From DATDAH01 sp963845425 (GTDB taxonomy: Bacteria > Actinomycetota > Acidimicrobiia > Acidimicrobiales > DATDAH01): a stretch of 64,000 nucleotides of DNA. Every line of letters starts with the position of its first letter. The stretch's first letter is position 1. Shown piece by piece: positions 32,268 to 40,250 of this stretch. The notes below the pieces were generated by a model. The model saw only the letters and a list, made by a program, of their open reading frames with translations, had not been told where the DNA came from and did not search any database. The DNA lies in NCBI GenBank assembly GCA_963845425.1, contig CAWJSC010000001.1, positions 124,001 through 188,000 on the forward strand, in the 5' to 3' direction. The translations under genes and the position numbers were made by a program.

Positions 32268-33310
32268 TGGACGTCCGACTCTCGCCCGAGCAGCGGGCGT
32301 TGCGCGACTCGGCGGCCCAGGTGGTCGACCGTCTCGGGCCGTCCACCGTCGGCGCCCTCGACGACCGCGAGCGGGTGGCCAAGCTCGAGGCGGCGGTGGC
32401 CGCCACCGGTTGGCTCGAGTTGCGGTCGTCGGCGGACGGCGACGAGCCGTTGGCCTCGGCGGTCGAGGCCGCCATCGTCGCCGAGGAGCTCGCCCGCCGC
32501 CTGGCCGACGCCCCCTTCCTCGGTCCGACCCTGGCCGCCGATCTCCGGCGCCGGGTCGGCGCACCGCCCGCCACCGGACCCGAGACTGTCGCGCTGATCC
32601 CTGACCTCGCCGCTCCCGCGCTGGCCGCCGACGTGGCCGGTCCGGCGGGGGCGGTCGCCGTCGACGCCCAGGGCGCCTCAGTGGCTCTCGTCCTGCTGGC
32701 GGCCGACGGCGGCCACACCCTGGCCACCGTCGACCTTCCGGCCGCGACGGTGCGAGTAGACCTCACCCGGCCGTCGGCCGTGCCGGGGCGGCGGGCGGCG
32801 GTCGTGCCGGTCCCGGACCAGGCCCGGGTCCTCGGCCCCGATGCGCTCACCACCTGGACCGCCCTCGGCCTCGCCCTCACGTGTGCCGATCTCGTCGGCA
32901 CGATGGTCGGTGCGGTCCGGCTGGCGGTCGACTACGCGGCGGAACGTCGGCAGTACGGCGTGCCCGTCGGGTCCTTCCAGGCCGTCCAGCACCTGTTGGC
33001 CGACGCCCATGTGGCGACCGAGGGCTCCCGCAGCGTCGCCCTCCACGCCGCCTGGGCGGTGGACGCGCTGCCGGCGGAGGAGGCCTTGGCGGCCGCCGCG
33101 GTGGCCAAGGCGTACTGCGCCCGGGCCGCCCGCTCGGTCTGTGAGACGGCCATCCAGGTCCACGGCGGCATCGGCAACACCTGGGAGTGCCTCGCCCACG
33201 TCTACCTGCGGCGGGCCTTGCTCTCCAGCGAGGTCCTCGGCGGGGTGGGGCCCAGCCTCGACCGGGTCCTCCACCGCCACGGACTGGGAGGCAGCCATGG
33301 ACTTCGGTGA
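32267..33310 (+). CDS. Acyl-CoA dehydrogenase, small partner (pair 1)
   Basis: A 347-residue acyl-CoA dehydrogenase-fold protein. The C-terminal helical domain is clear (ERRQYGVPVGSFQAVQHLLA, AIQVHGGIGNTWE), but the N-terminal domains are degenerate and lack the TEPxAGSD-type flavin/substrate signature. The usual C-terminal catalytic-Glu loop is also replaced (LGGVGPSLDRV). It overlaps the next acyl-CoA dehydrogenase gene by 14 nt. This small-plus-large gene pairing matches the alpha2beta2 acyl-CoA dehydrogenases of steroid side-chain oxidation, in which one subunit lacks part of the FAD or catalytic residues. I interpret it as the non-catalytic partner of the protein at 33297. Confidence 0.83.
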   Translation: MDVRLSPEQRALRDSAAQVVDRLGPSTVGALDDRERVAKLEAAVAATGWLELRSSADGDEPLASAVEAAIVAEELARRLADAPFLGPTLAADLRRRVGAPPATGPETVALIPDLAAPALAADVAGPAGAVAVDAQGASVALVLLAADGGHTLATVDLPAATVRVDLTRPSAVPGRRAAVVPVPDQARVLGPDALTTWTALGLALTCADLVGTMVGAVRLAVDYAAERRQYGVPVGSFQAVQHLLADAHVATEGSRSVALHAAWAVDALPAEEALAAAAVAKAYCARAARSVCETAIQVHGGIGNTWECLAHVYLRRALLSSEVLGGVGPSLDRVLHRHGLGGSHGLR

Positions 33311-34424
33311 CTCCGCCGAGGAGGCCGCGTTCCGGGAGCGCCTCCGGGACTGGCTCCGGGAGAACAACCCGGGCCTGCCGGCCTCGTCCACCTCCGACGA
33401 GTACTGGGAGGGCCAGGCCCCCTGGCACCGAGCGCTCTACGACGCCGGGTTCTTCGCCATGTCGTGGCCGACCGCCATCGGCGGCCAGGGCCTGCCGACC
33501 GTCTACGAGGTCATCGTCGACGACGAGTTGGCGGCGTCGGGCGCCCCGCCCCGGCCGAGCCTGGGCTACCTGGTCAAGGGCATCCTCGAGCACGGCAGCG
33601 AGGACGTGCAGCGGCGGTTCCTGCCCGGCATCGTCAACGGCCGCGAGCGCTGGTGCCAGGGCTTCAGCGAGCCCGACGCCGGTTCCGACCTGGCCTCGTT
33701 GCGCACCCGGGCCGAGCGCGACGGCGACGAGTACGTCATCACCGGCCACAAGGTCTGGACCAGCTATTCCGACGTCGCCGACTGGTGCCTCGTGCTGGCC
33801 CGCACCGACGGCGACGTGCCCAAGCACAAAGGCCTCTCGGCGTTCGTCGTCCCGATGGACCAGCCCGGCATCGAGCAGCGGCCCCTGCGCATGATCAACG
33901 GCATCACCCGGGAGTTCGGCGAGGTCAGCTTCGACGGGGCCCGGGTGCCGGCGGAGGACATGATCGGCGCCCCGGGTGACGGCTGGCGTCTCGCCATGAC
34001 CGTGGTCAGTCACGAGCGGGAGCCGGGCGAGCTCGGCTACGTGGCCCGCTACCGGAAGGTCGTGAGCCAGTTGGCCCAGCAGGTCCGTGACGAGCCGGAC
34101 CGGTTCGGTCCCGAGGCCGTTCGCGACCTGGGCTGGGCCATCGTCGAGGCCGAGATGCTGCGCCTCCACGTCTGCCGGCGCCTGTCGGACAGCCTCGACG
34201 GCATCTCCCACGGTCCCGAAGGGTCGGTCGACAAGCTGCTCATGACCAACGTGGAGCAGGCCGTCGGCCACGCCGCCCTCGCCGTCGGGGGCGCCGCCCA
34301 CGACGACGACGACACCTGGCTCAAGGTGTACCTCTACAGCCGAGCCCAGAGCGTCATGGGCGGGACCTCACAGATCCAACGCAACCTCGTCGCCAGTCGC
34401 ATCCTGGAGCTACCCACCTCATGA
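33297..34424 (+). CDS. Acyl-CoA dehydrogenase, large partner (pair 1)
   Basis: A 375-residue acyl-CoA dehydrogenase with WCQGFSEPDAGSDLASLRTR (about 118-137), VWTSYSDVADWCLVLART and a C-terminal SVMGGTSQIQRNLVASRIL. The position where medium-chain enzymes have the catalytic Glu (YEGT) is Gly here. The base must therefore come from elsewhere, as in the isovaleryl-type and heteromeric groups. It retains the flavin and substrate motifs that its partner at 32267 lacks, so together they can form a full active site. ATG 33297 lies within the end of the partner gene, and its own stop overlaps the crotonase start (ATGA). Confidence 0.88.
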   Translation: MDFGDSAEEAAFRERLRDWLRENNPGLPASSTSDEYWEGQAPWHRALYDAGFFAMSWPTAIGGQGLPTVYEVIVDDELAASGAPPRPSLGYLVKGILEHGSEDVQRRFLPGIVNGRERWCQGFSEPDAGSDLASLRTRAERDGDEYVITGHKVWTSYSDVADWCLVLARTDGDVPKHKGLSAFVVPMDQPGIEQRPLRMINGITREFGEVSFDGARVPAEDMIGAPGDGWRLAMTVVSHEREPGELGYVARYRKVVSQLAQQVRDEPDRFGPEAVRDLGWAIVEAEMLRLHVCRRLSDSLDGISHGPEGSVDKLLMTNVEQAVGHAALAVGGAAHDDDDTWLKVYLYSRAQSVMGGTSQIQRNLVASRILELPTS

Positions 34425-35200
34425 TCGAGTACCGAGTCCCCGACGCCATCCAGGTGGAGGTCGACGGCCCCGTCCGGGTCGTCCGCCTGAACCGGCCCGA
34501 CAACCTGAACGCCACCAACCACGAGCTGCACCAGGGCTTGGCGGAGCTGTTCCCCCAGCTCGACGCCGACGATGATGCCCGGGTCGCGGTGCTCACCGGC
34601 AACGGCCGGGCCTTCTCCGCGGGCGGCGACTTCGAGTACATCGACGAGCTCGTCCGTGATCCCGCCCTCCGGACCCTGAGCCTCACCCACGGCCGTCAGA
34701 TCGTGACCGGGATGGTGGCCTGCCGGGTGCCCATCGTGGCCGCCGTGAACGGACCGGCGGTCGGCCTCGGCTGCAGCCTGGTGGCGCTCTCCGACGTCGT
34801 TTTCATGGCGGAGAGTGCCCACCTCGCCGACCCCCACGTGCTGATCGGCCTGGTCGCCGCCGATGGAGGACCGGTCACCTGGCCCCTGCTGACCAGCCTG
34901 CAACTGGCGAAGGAGTACGCGCTGACGGGCGACCGCATCCCCGCTGAGCGGGCGGCCGCGATCGGCCTCGTGAACCACGTGTGCCCCGACGACGAGGTCC
35001 TCGACCAGGCGATGGCCTGTGCCCAGAAGATCGCCGCCTTGCCCCAGCAGGCCGTCGAGGACACCAAGCGGATCCTGAACCTGCACCTCGAGCGGGCGGT
35101 GACGGCCACCATCGACTTCGCCCTGGCCGCGGAACACCGGTCCTTCGACTCGCCCGAGCTGCGGGCGAACCTCGACCGCTTCCTGGCCCCCAAAGACTGA
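34421..35200 (+). CDS. Enoyl-CoA hydratase/isomerase (crotonase family)
   Basis: A 259-residue crotonase. RPDNLNATNHELHQGLAELF is the N-terminal block, FSAGGDFEYID (about 66-76) and GPAVGLGCSLVALSD (about 106-120) form the oxyanion hole, and ADPHVLIGLVAADGG (about 130-144) covers the active-site region. The two classical hydratase glutamates are not both obvious: the second site reads as Asp in ADGG, a variant common in mycobacterial EchA proteins. Hydration of a 2-enoyl-CoA is the expected reaction, but isomerase or hydrolase activity is possible. ATG 34421 overlaps the stop of the preceding dehydrogenase, and the operon continues 13 nt later. Confidence 0.87.
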   Translation: MIEYRVPDAIQVEVDGPVRVVRLNRPDNLNATNHELHQGLAELFPQLDADDDARVAVLTGNGRAFSAGGDFEYIDELVRDPALRTLSLTHGRQIVTGMVACRVPIVAAVNGPAVGLGCSLVALSDVVFMAESAHLADPHVLIGLVAADGGPVTWPLLTSLQLAKEYALTGDRIPAERAAAIGLVNHVCPDDEVLDQAMACAQKIAALPQQAVEDTKRILNLHLERAVTATIDFALAAEHRSFDSPELRANLDRFLAPKD

Positions 35201-35212
35201 CGAGAGGACCTC

Positions 35213-36316
35213 GTGGACTTCGAGCTCGACGACGACCAGCATGCGCTGCAGGACGCCCTGCGCGACCTGGTCGACAAGGAGTGCCCGCCCGAGCTGGTGC
35301 GCGCGGTCGTGGAGGGACGCGACGACGGCGATGCGTTCTGGCAGACCCTCGTCGACCTCGAGTGGCCCGGCCTGACCATTCCCGAGGAGGACGGAGGCAC
35401 CGGGGCGTCGGCCGTCGAGTTGGTCATCGTGCTGGAGGAGCTGGGCCGGGGCGCCGACCCCACGCCGTTCCTGGCCACGACCAGCCAGTACGGGGCACTC
35501 GTGCAGGAGTGCGTCGGTCCTGCGCTCCGCCGTGAGTTGCTCGGTGGGGTCTGTCGCGGCGGTACCGGTGCGGCCGCCTTCGCCCCTTCGACAGTCGGTG
35601 CCCGTCGGTCCGGGGATGGCTGGGTCCTCTCGGGCACCGCGACCTATGTGGTCGACGGCGACCGGGCCGAGGAAGTGGCCGTCGTCGCCACCCACGACGA
35701 CGGGGTCGGCGTGTTCGTCGTGCCCACGGCCGCGGTGACCGCCACCCGCTTGACGGTGTTCGACGGGGCGTTCCACCTCGCGGACCTGGACCTCGACGCC
35801 GTCGAGGTCGCCGCCGCGCGGGCCGTCACGGGCCCGGACGTCGAGCGGGGCGTCGCCCGGGCGACCGACCTGGCCGTCACGGGGGTGGCGGCCACGATGG
35901 TCGGGGCCTCGCAGCGGGTGTTGGAGCTGGTCCTCGATCACGTCAAGGCCCGGCACCAGTTCGGTGTGCCGATCGGCTCGTTCCAGGCGGTCAAGCACAT
36001 GGCCGTCGACGTCTACGTGGCTATCCAGCGGGCTCGGGCGCTGTGTCAGTTCGCCGGGCTGACCATCGCCGAGGACGACGATCGACGGTCGCTGGCCGCC
36101 TCCATGGCGAAGGCCGCGGCGGGCGACTGCCAGCGCCTCGCCGCCCGGTACGGGGTCCAGCTCTTCGGGGGCCTGGGCTTCACCTGGGCGAACGATCTCC
36201 AGCTCTACTTCCGACGGGCGAAGGTGGGCGAGCCGCTCTTCGGCGGCACCGCCGAGCACCGCGGGCGAGTGGCCCGGGCGGCCTTGGCCGGCCGCCGACC
36301 GGAGGTGGCGGCATGA
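35213..36316 (+). CDS. Acyl-CoA dehydrogenase, small partner (pair 2)
   Basis: A 367-residue acyl-CoA dehydrogenase-fold protein. LEELGRGADPTPFLATTSQY, KARHQFGVPIGSFQAVKHMA and YGVQLFGGLGFTWANDLQLY identify it. The middle domain lacks the TEPxAGSD signature, and the C-terminal loop reads LFGGTAEHRGRVA, without catalytic Glu or the IQRN motif. It is paired by a 4-nt ATGA overlap with the acyl-CoA dehydrogenase at 36313, repeating the arrangement seen in pairs 1 and 3. GTG 35213 is preceded by GACGAGAGGAC. The most likely role is the regulatory or FAD-sharing subunit of a heterotetramer acting on a branched or cyclic acyl-CoA. Confidence 0.84.
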   Translation: MDFELDDDQHALQDALRDLVDKECPPELVRAVVEGRDDGDAFWQTLVDLEWPGLTIPEEDGGTGASAVELVIVLEELGRGADPTPFLATTSQYGALVQECVGPALRRELLGGVCRGGTGAAAFAPSTVGARRSGDGWVLSGTATYVVDGDRAEEVAVVATHDDGVGVFVVPTAAVTATRLTVFDGAFHLADLDLDAVEVAAARAVTGPDVERGVARATDLAVTGVAATMVGASQRVLELVLDHVKARHQFGVPIGSFQAVKHMAVDVYVAIQRARALCQFAGLTIAEDDDRRSLAASMAKAAAGDCQRLAARYGVQLFGGLGFTWANDLQLYFRRAKVGEPLFGGTAEHRGRVARAALAGRRPEVAA

Positions 36317-37509
36317 AGCTCCGGTTCGACGACGCGACGGAGGCGTTCCGGGCGGAGTTCGTCGCCTGGCTCGAGGAGAACGCGCCCGACCCGGCCGAGA
36401 CCGCCGTCCGTCCGCGCTCGACTGCGGATGTCCCCGAGTGGGCCCGGCGCTGGCAGCGCAAGCTCTTCGACGCGGGCTGGCTGGTGCCCGGGAACACGCC
36501 GGAGTTCGGGGGCCGGAACGCGTCGCTGCTGGAGCAGTTCGTGCACCTGGAGGAACTGGGCCGCCGACGGATCACCCTCAGCTTCAACCCCCAGGGCCTC
36601 AGCATCGTCGTGCCCTCGATCCTCGCCTTCGGGACCGACGAGCAGAAGCGACGATGGGCCGCCCCCGTCCTCCGGGCCGAGATGACCGCCGCCCTCGGCA
36701 TGAGCGAGCCCGACGCCGGCTCCGACCTCGCCGGACTGCGGACCCGGGCCACCCTCGACGGCGACCACTTCGTCGTCAACGGGCAGAAGGTCTGGACCTC
36801 CGGTGCCCACGACGCCGACGTCATCCTGGCGTTCGTCCGCACCGACCCCGACGCCACCAAGCACCGTGGGATCAGCTGCCTGGTGGTCCCCACCGACCTA
36901 CCCGGCCTGACCCGGCGGCCCTTCGGCTCGATCGTCGGGCCGGAGGACCTGGACTTCAACGAGGTGTTCTTCGACGACGTCGAGGTCCCGGCCGAGAACC
37001 TGATCGGCGAGCTGCACGGCGGGTGGCGGGTGGCCACCGGCTCCCTGGGCCACGAGCGGGCGATGATGTGGCTCGGCTTTGCGGAGCGCCTGGACTTCAT
37101 CGTCCGGGAGGGGGGCAACTCGCTCGTCGACCACGGGACGGACACCGACCCGGTGGTGCAGGACTGGTTCGGCGGCGTGGTCATCGACACCTACGCGCTG
37201 AGGCTCCTCGGCTACCACACGCTGGCCAAGGCCCGGCGGGGCATGGAGCCCGTCGAGCAGTCGATCCTGAAGCTGTTCGGCTCCGAGGCCGGCCAAGCCG
37301 CGGCGCTCCACATGCTCGACGCGCTCGGCCTCGACGGCCTCGACCCCACGCAGGACTCGATCGCCGCGGCCCCGCTCCAGTCCGACTGGGTCCACGCCAG
37401 CTGGTTCACCCTCTACCTGCGCACCTTCGCCGGCACCGTGGCCGGCGGCACCTCCCAGATCCAGCGCAACATCATCGCCGAACAGGTCCTCGGCCTCCCC
37501 CGCTCCTGA
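36313..37509 (+). CDS. Acyl-CoA dehydrogenase, large partner (pair 2)
   Basis: A 398-residue acyl-CoA dehydrogenase with LGMSEPDAGSDLAGLRTRAT (about 130-149), VWTSGAHDADVILAFVRTD and a C-terminal TVAGGTSQIQRNIIAEQVL. As in pair 1, the loop has Gly-Gly-Thr instead of Glu-Gly-Thr. ATG 36313 overlaps the stop codon of its small partner, which assures equal synthesis. It ends the operon that starts at 30744. Downstream lies a 575-bp gene-free region with repeats and a hairpin that may act in transcript termination. It should catalyse alpha,beta-dehydrogenation of an acyl-CoA with electron transfer to ETF. Confidence 0.89.
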   Translation: MKLRFDDATEAFRAEFVAWLEENAPDPAETAVRPRSTADVPEWARRWQRKLFDAGWLVPGNTPEFGGRNASLLEQFVHLEELGRRRITLSFNPQGLSIVVPSILAFGTDEQKRRWAAPVLRAEMTAALGMSEPDAGSDLAGLRTRATLDGDHFVVNGQKVWTSGAHDADVILAFVRTDPDATKHRGISCLVVPTDLPGLTRRPFGSIVGPEDLDFNEVFFDDVEVPAENLIGELHGGWRVATGSLGHERAMMWLGFAERLDFIVREGGNSLVDHGTDTDPVVQDWFGGVVIDTYALRLLGYHTLAKARRGMEPVEQSILKLFGSEAGQAAALHMLDALGLDGLDPTQDSIAAAPLQSDWVHASWFTLYLRTFAGTVAGGTSQIQRNIIAEQVLGLPRS

Positions 37510-37563
37510 GTCGGGCCCGGAGTCTGACGCCGGGTTCAACGGCCTCGCTCCGGGCAGTACCGA

Positions 37564-37607
37564 GGCAGGGATGGGGGCGTGGGGTCACCCCGAGGGCCGT
37601 CGGGGGC
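37564..37607 (-). repeat. Dispersed intergenic repeat, copy 1 (inverted)
   Basis: The minus strand reads GCCCCCGACGGCC near 37607 and CCCCACGCCCCC near 37584-37573. These are the shared blocks of copies at 37791, 48600 and 55858. After the second block it diverges to ATCCCTGCC instead of GTGGTTGCC, linking it to the tandem units further right. Confidence 0.55.
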
Positions 37608-37671
37608 AGAACCGCTCCGTGTCGCCACGCGCAGTGACTGCCCGCATCCGCTTCGCCGGTTTGACCCCCCA

Positions 37672-37714
37672 TCGGAGGCAATAGAGGGCGGCTTCCGCCC
37701 CATATTGCCTCCGA
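37672..37714. repeat. Nested palindromic hairpin with GAGGCAATA arms
   Basis: Outer arms TCGGAGGCAATA (37672-37683) and TATTGCCTCCGA (37703-37714) pair perfectly over 12 bp. Inner arms GGGCGG (37686-37691) and CCGCCC (37695-37700) pair around CTT. A second hairpin with the same GAGGCAATA arms lies at 55963-56001. Confidence 0.75.
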
Positions 37715-37790
37715 CGGACCGCAGGTCCGGCCAAACGAGCCCGGAGTCTCACGGAGGGTGGGCGGCCAGTTTCAGACCGAGGGCCCGCTC

Positions 37791-37839
37791 GCCCCCGACG
37801 GCCTTCGGCCCGATCCCACGCCCCCGTGGTTGCCGTCGG
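37791..37839 (+). repeat. Dispersed intergenic repeat, copy 2
   Basis: GCCCCCGACGG, about 8 variable nt, then CCCGATCCCACGCCCCCG and GTGGTTGCCGTCGG. It is closest to the copies at 48600 and 55858 (minus strand), which keep the same blocks in the same order. It lies in non-coding sequence like the others. Confidence 0.6.
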
Positions 37840-37858
37840 TCGGCCCGGAGCGAACGTC

Positions 37859-38080
37859 GGGAGGGCACCGTGGACACGCGGCGGTGAGACCAGGCCCCAT
37901 TCCTGCCTTCGGTTGCCCATCTGGGTCAGTCGGGAGGGCACGGAGGACGGGTGGGCAGCGAGCCAGGCCCCCATTCCTGCCAGCGGTGTGCCGGACCCGT
38001 CCCGAGTGGGGGCACGGAGGACCGGCGACACGAGGCCCAGGCCCCCTATCCCTGCCATCGGTGTCCCCGATCGCCACCGA
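37859..38080. repeat. Three degenerate tandem units of about 73 bp
   Basis: GGGCAC recurs at 37863, 37936 and 38010, and CAGGCCCC at 37891, 37964 and 38038, giving periods of 73 and 74 bp. Each unit also carries a (T)CCTGCC-N3-CGGTG-type block 10-15 nt after CAGGCCCC. The units are imperfect, so this is an old or constrained array rather than a fresh duplication. Confidence 0.6.
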
Positions 38081-38084
38081 CGGG

Positions 38085-39023
38085 TCAGAGGGGCAGTAGC
38101 GCGGGGAGCCGGCGGGTTGCCAGCAGCTGTTCGCCGAGCTCGATGGTGAGGCGCCGGGAGTCGCCGAGGAGGGCGTCCAGCACGAACGTGCGGCGGAGGT
38201 GGTGGTGGAAGGGGTGCTCGGCGGTGAAGCCGACACCGGCCAGGACCTGCTGGGCATGGCGGGCGACCGTGCGGCCGGAGCGGCCGGCGACAGCCTTGGC
38301 CATCGCGGCGGTGAGGGGGGTGCCGTCGTCCGAGGCGGCCCCTACGGCGGCGTCGGCCGCCTCGATGGCGACCAGGCTCTCGGCCAGGCGGTGGCGGACG
38401 GCCTGGAAGGACGCGATGGGCACGCCGAACTGGATGCGGTCCACGGCGTGGTCCCGGGCGAGGGCGAGCATGGCCCGGGACGCCCCGACCAGTTCGTGGG
38501 CGAGGGCTCGTTGACCGGTGGCCATGGCGTCGGCCCAGGCGGCGGGGTCGAGGGGCGTCCCGTCTCCGGTCAGGTCGGTCGCGGTCACGTCGACCATCCC
38601 GTACCCGGGGTCGATGCCGTCGACCGGACGGAGCGTCAATTCACCGGCGTCCACGGCCGAGACCGTGAGCCTGCCGTCGCCGGCCGTGGCGACGACGGCC
38701 ACCGTCCCGGCGGACCGGACCCCGGCGGTGCCGAGGCCGAGAATGTCCCCGCCCGCGCCGGGCGGGTCGTGCCGACCGAGGGCGGGGAGGACGACGGGTC
38801 CCTCGACCCCGAGCGCGGCGGCCAGCACCCGGTCGAGGGCGGAGGACGTGGCGTCGGCCCGCCCTTGGTGCTCGAACAGCAGGCCGATGGCGGTGGCCGG
38901 GTCCTCGGCCAGGGCGTCGGCCCACCCCAGGTCGTCGAGCGCGGCGTCGAGGGCCTGGCCCGTGTGCTCGGCCGTGACGTGGGCCAGGCTCCGGTCGAAC
39001 AGCTCGCGGTCCTCCGCGTCCAT
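38085..39023 (-). CDS. Acyl-CoA dehydrogenase, small partner (pair 3)
   Basis: A 312-residue, short acyl-CoA dehydrogenase-fold protein. The C-terminal helical half is recognisable (DRIQFGVPIASFQAVRHRLA, ARHAQQVLAGVGFTAEHPFH), but the N-terminal half is compressed and has no TEPxAGSD motif. The C-terminal loop with the catalytic Glu is absent. It lies 91 nt downstream of the large acyl-CoA dehydrogenase at 39115-40245, so this is a third small/large pair, here in the order large then small. The gap contains an imperfect hairpin (39035-39089). ATG 39023 is the clear start. It is the last gene of the minus-strand operon that begins at 41752. Confidence 0.8.
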   Translation of the reverse strand: MDAEDRELFDRSLAHVTAEHTGQALDAALDDLGWADALAEDPATAIGLLFEHQGRADATSSALDRVLAAALGVEGPVVLPALGRHDPPGAGGDILGLGTAGVRSAGTVAVVATAGDGRLTVSAVDAGELTLRPVDGIDPGYGMVDVTATDLTGDGTPLDPAAWADAMATGQRALAHELVGASRAMLALARDHAVDRIQFGVPIASFQAVRHRLAESLVAIEAADAAVGAASDDGTPLTAAMAKAVAGRSGRTVARHAQQVLAGVGFTAEHPFHHHLRRTFVLDALLGDSRRLTIELGEQLLATRRLPALLPL

Positions 39024-39034
39024 CAGCCGGCACT

Positions 39035-39089
39035 CCGTTCTGGGGGCTGTAGCGCGCGCTGGGGCGCGCATCTGAGCCGCCAGAACCGG
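39035..39089. repeat. Intergenic imperfect hairpin with GCGCGC inner stem
   Basis: CCGTTCTGG (39035-39043) pairs with CCAGAACCGG (39080-39089) with one bulge, and GCGCGC (39052-39057) with GCGCGC (39064-39069) inside. It lies between two acyl-CoA dehydrogenase genes of one operon, so a role in mRNA processing or partial termination is more likely than full termination. Its GCCAGAAC edge recurs at 3962, 20986 and 48541. Confidence 0.45.
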
Positions 39090-39114
39090 TGCGGGGGGCG
39101 GGAGGGGGCGTCCA

Positions 39115-40245
39115 TCAGCGGTCGTTCCCGAGGTCGAGGAGGCGCTTGGCGATGATGTTGCGCTGGATCTCGGCGCTGCCGCCGTAGATGGTCGCGGCGC
39201 GCGAGTAGAGGACCTCGGTCCGCCACTGCTCGGCCTCGGGGTCATCGCCGAGGAGCACGTCGTCCGACAGGCCGGCGGCGGCCAGACCGAAGAGGGCCTG
39301 CTCGCTACCGGCGAGCAGGACCTTGTCGACAGAGGTCTCGGCCCCGAGCTTGTCCCCCCGCGCCAGCCGGTGCTGGGTGGCACAGGACCGGGCCCGGAAG
39401 GCGTGGAGCGCCAGGAACACCTCGCCCACCTCCACGGCGGTGAGCGCGTCATCGGGGACCTCGGTCAGGAGCTGGCCCATCCGATGGTGCAGGTGGGCGC
39501 CGCGAAGCCCCAGCGCCGTGCTGCGCTCGTAGGGCAGCAGGTCCATGGCCACCGACCAGCCGCCCCCGACCTCCCCCAGGAGGCGCTCGGTGGGCACGAG
39601 CACGTCGTCGAAGAACACCTCGCAGAACTCGGCCACCCCGTGCAGGGTCTCGATCGGCCGCACGGTGATCCCGGGCGTGTCCATGTCGACGAAGAAGGCC
39701 GTGATGCCGCGGTGGGCGGACTCCTGGGTGCCGGTCCGCGTGAGCAGGACACAGCGCTGCGCGTACTGGGCCAGGCTGGTCCAGACCTTCTGGCCGGTGA
39801 CCACCCAGCCGCCGTCCGCCGGCGTCGCCCGACAGGAGAGGGAGCCGAGGTTGCTCCCGGTGCCCGGCTCTGAGAACCCCTGGCACCACGTCTCGTCCCC
39901 GGAGAGCTGGCGGGGCACCATCTCGGCGGCCAGGTCCGGTGCCGCGTAGTCGATCATGGTCGGCACCAGCACCTCGGTCATCGAGTAGAGGCCGGGTTGG
40001 ATGAGGTCGCGGGCGGTGAGGGCCTCCCCCAGGTACCCCCGGAGAAGGGGCGAGCCGGGCCGACCGCCGACCCGCTCCGGCCAGCCGTGGCGCATCCAGC
40101 CGGCCTCGAACGCCAGACCTTTCACCTTCGAGAGCTGGGCCATCTGCTCGTCGAGGGTGCCGGCACCGGCGTAGGTCGGCGCGAGCACATCGGCCTGCTC
40201 GTCGAGCCAGGCGTCGACGCCGGCCCGGAAGTCGTCCAGGTCCAT
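39115..40245 (-). CDS. Acyl-CoA dehydrogenase, large partner (pair 3)
   Basis: A 376-residue acyl-CoA dehydrogenase. WCQGFSEPGTGSNLGSLSCR (about 119-138), VWTSLAQYAQRCVLLTRTG and ATIYGGSAEIQRNIIAKRLL near the end identify the fold. The catalytic-Glu loop position is Gly (YGGSAE), as in the other two large partners. It follows the SnoaL-like gene by 5 nt and precedes its small partner at 38085. With these neighbours and the KshB-like reductase at 40697 it forms an operon reminiscent of steroid catabolism, although the true substrate is unknown. Confidence 0.88.
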   Translation of the reverse strand: MDLDDFRAGVDAWLDEQADVLAPTYAGAGTLDEQMAQLSKVKGLAFEAGWMRHGWPERVGGRPGSPLLRGYLGEALTARDLIQPGLYSMTEVLVPTMIDYAAPDLAAEMVPRQLSGDETWCQGFSEPGTGSNLGSLSCRATPADGGWVVTGQKVWTSLAQYAQRCVLLTRTGTQESAHRGITAFFVDMDTPGITVRPIETLHGVAEFCEVFFDDVLVPTERLLGEVGGGWSVAMDLLPYERSTALGLRGAHLHHRMGQLLTEVPDDALTAVEVGEVFLALHAFRARSCATQHRLARGDKLGAETSVDKVLLAGSEQALFGLAAAGLSDDVLLGDDPEAEQWRTEVLYSRAATIYGGSAEIQRNIIAKRLLDLGNDR

Positions 40246-40250
40246 CGGGG

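Larger units (their letters stand above)
37510..38084. other. Gene-free repeat island between converging acyl-CoA dehydrogenase operons
   Basis: No credible gene lies here: every frame is low-complexity or shadows another frame. The stretch holds an inverted copy of a dispersed GC-rich repeat (37564-37607), a nested hairpin (37672-37714), a direct copy of that repeat (37791-37839) and three degenerate tandem units of about 73 bp (37859-38080). It separates the plus-strand operon ending at 37509 from the converging operon ending at 38085, so it may also serve as a terminator region. Confidence 0.7.

Noticed and set aside
37510..38084. Several frames of 100-160 codons in both strands
   Set aside because: They have no family match, overlap repeats and hairpins, and show the same artefactual composition in both strands, so this is treated as non-coding.
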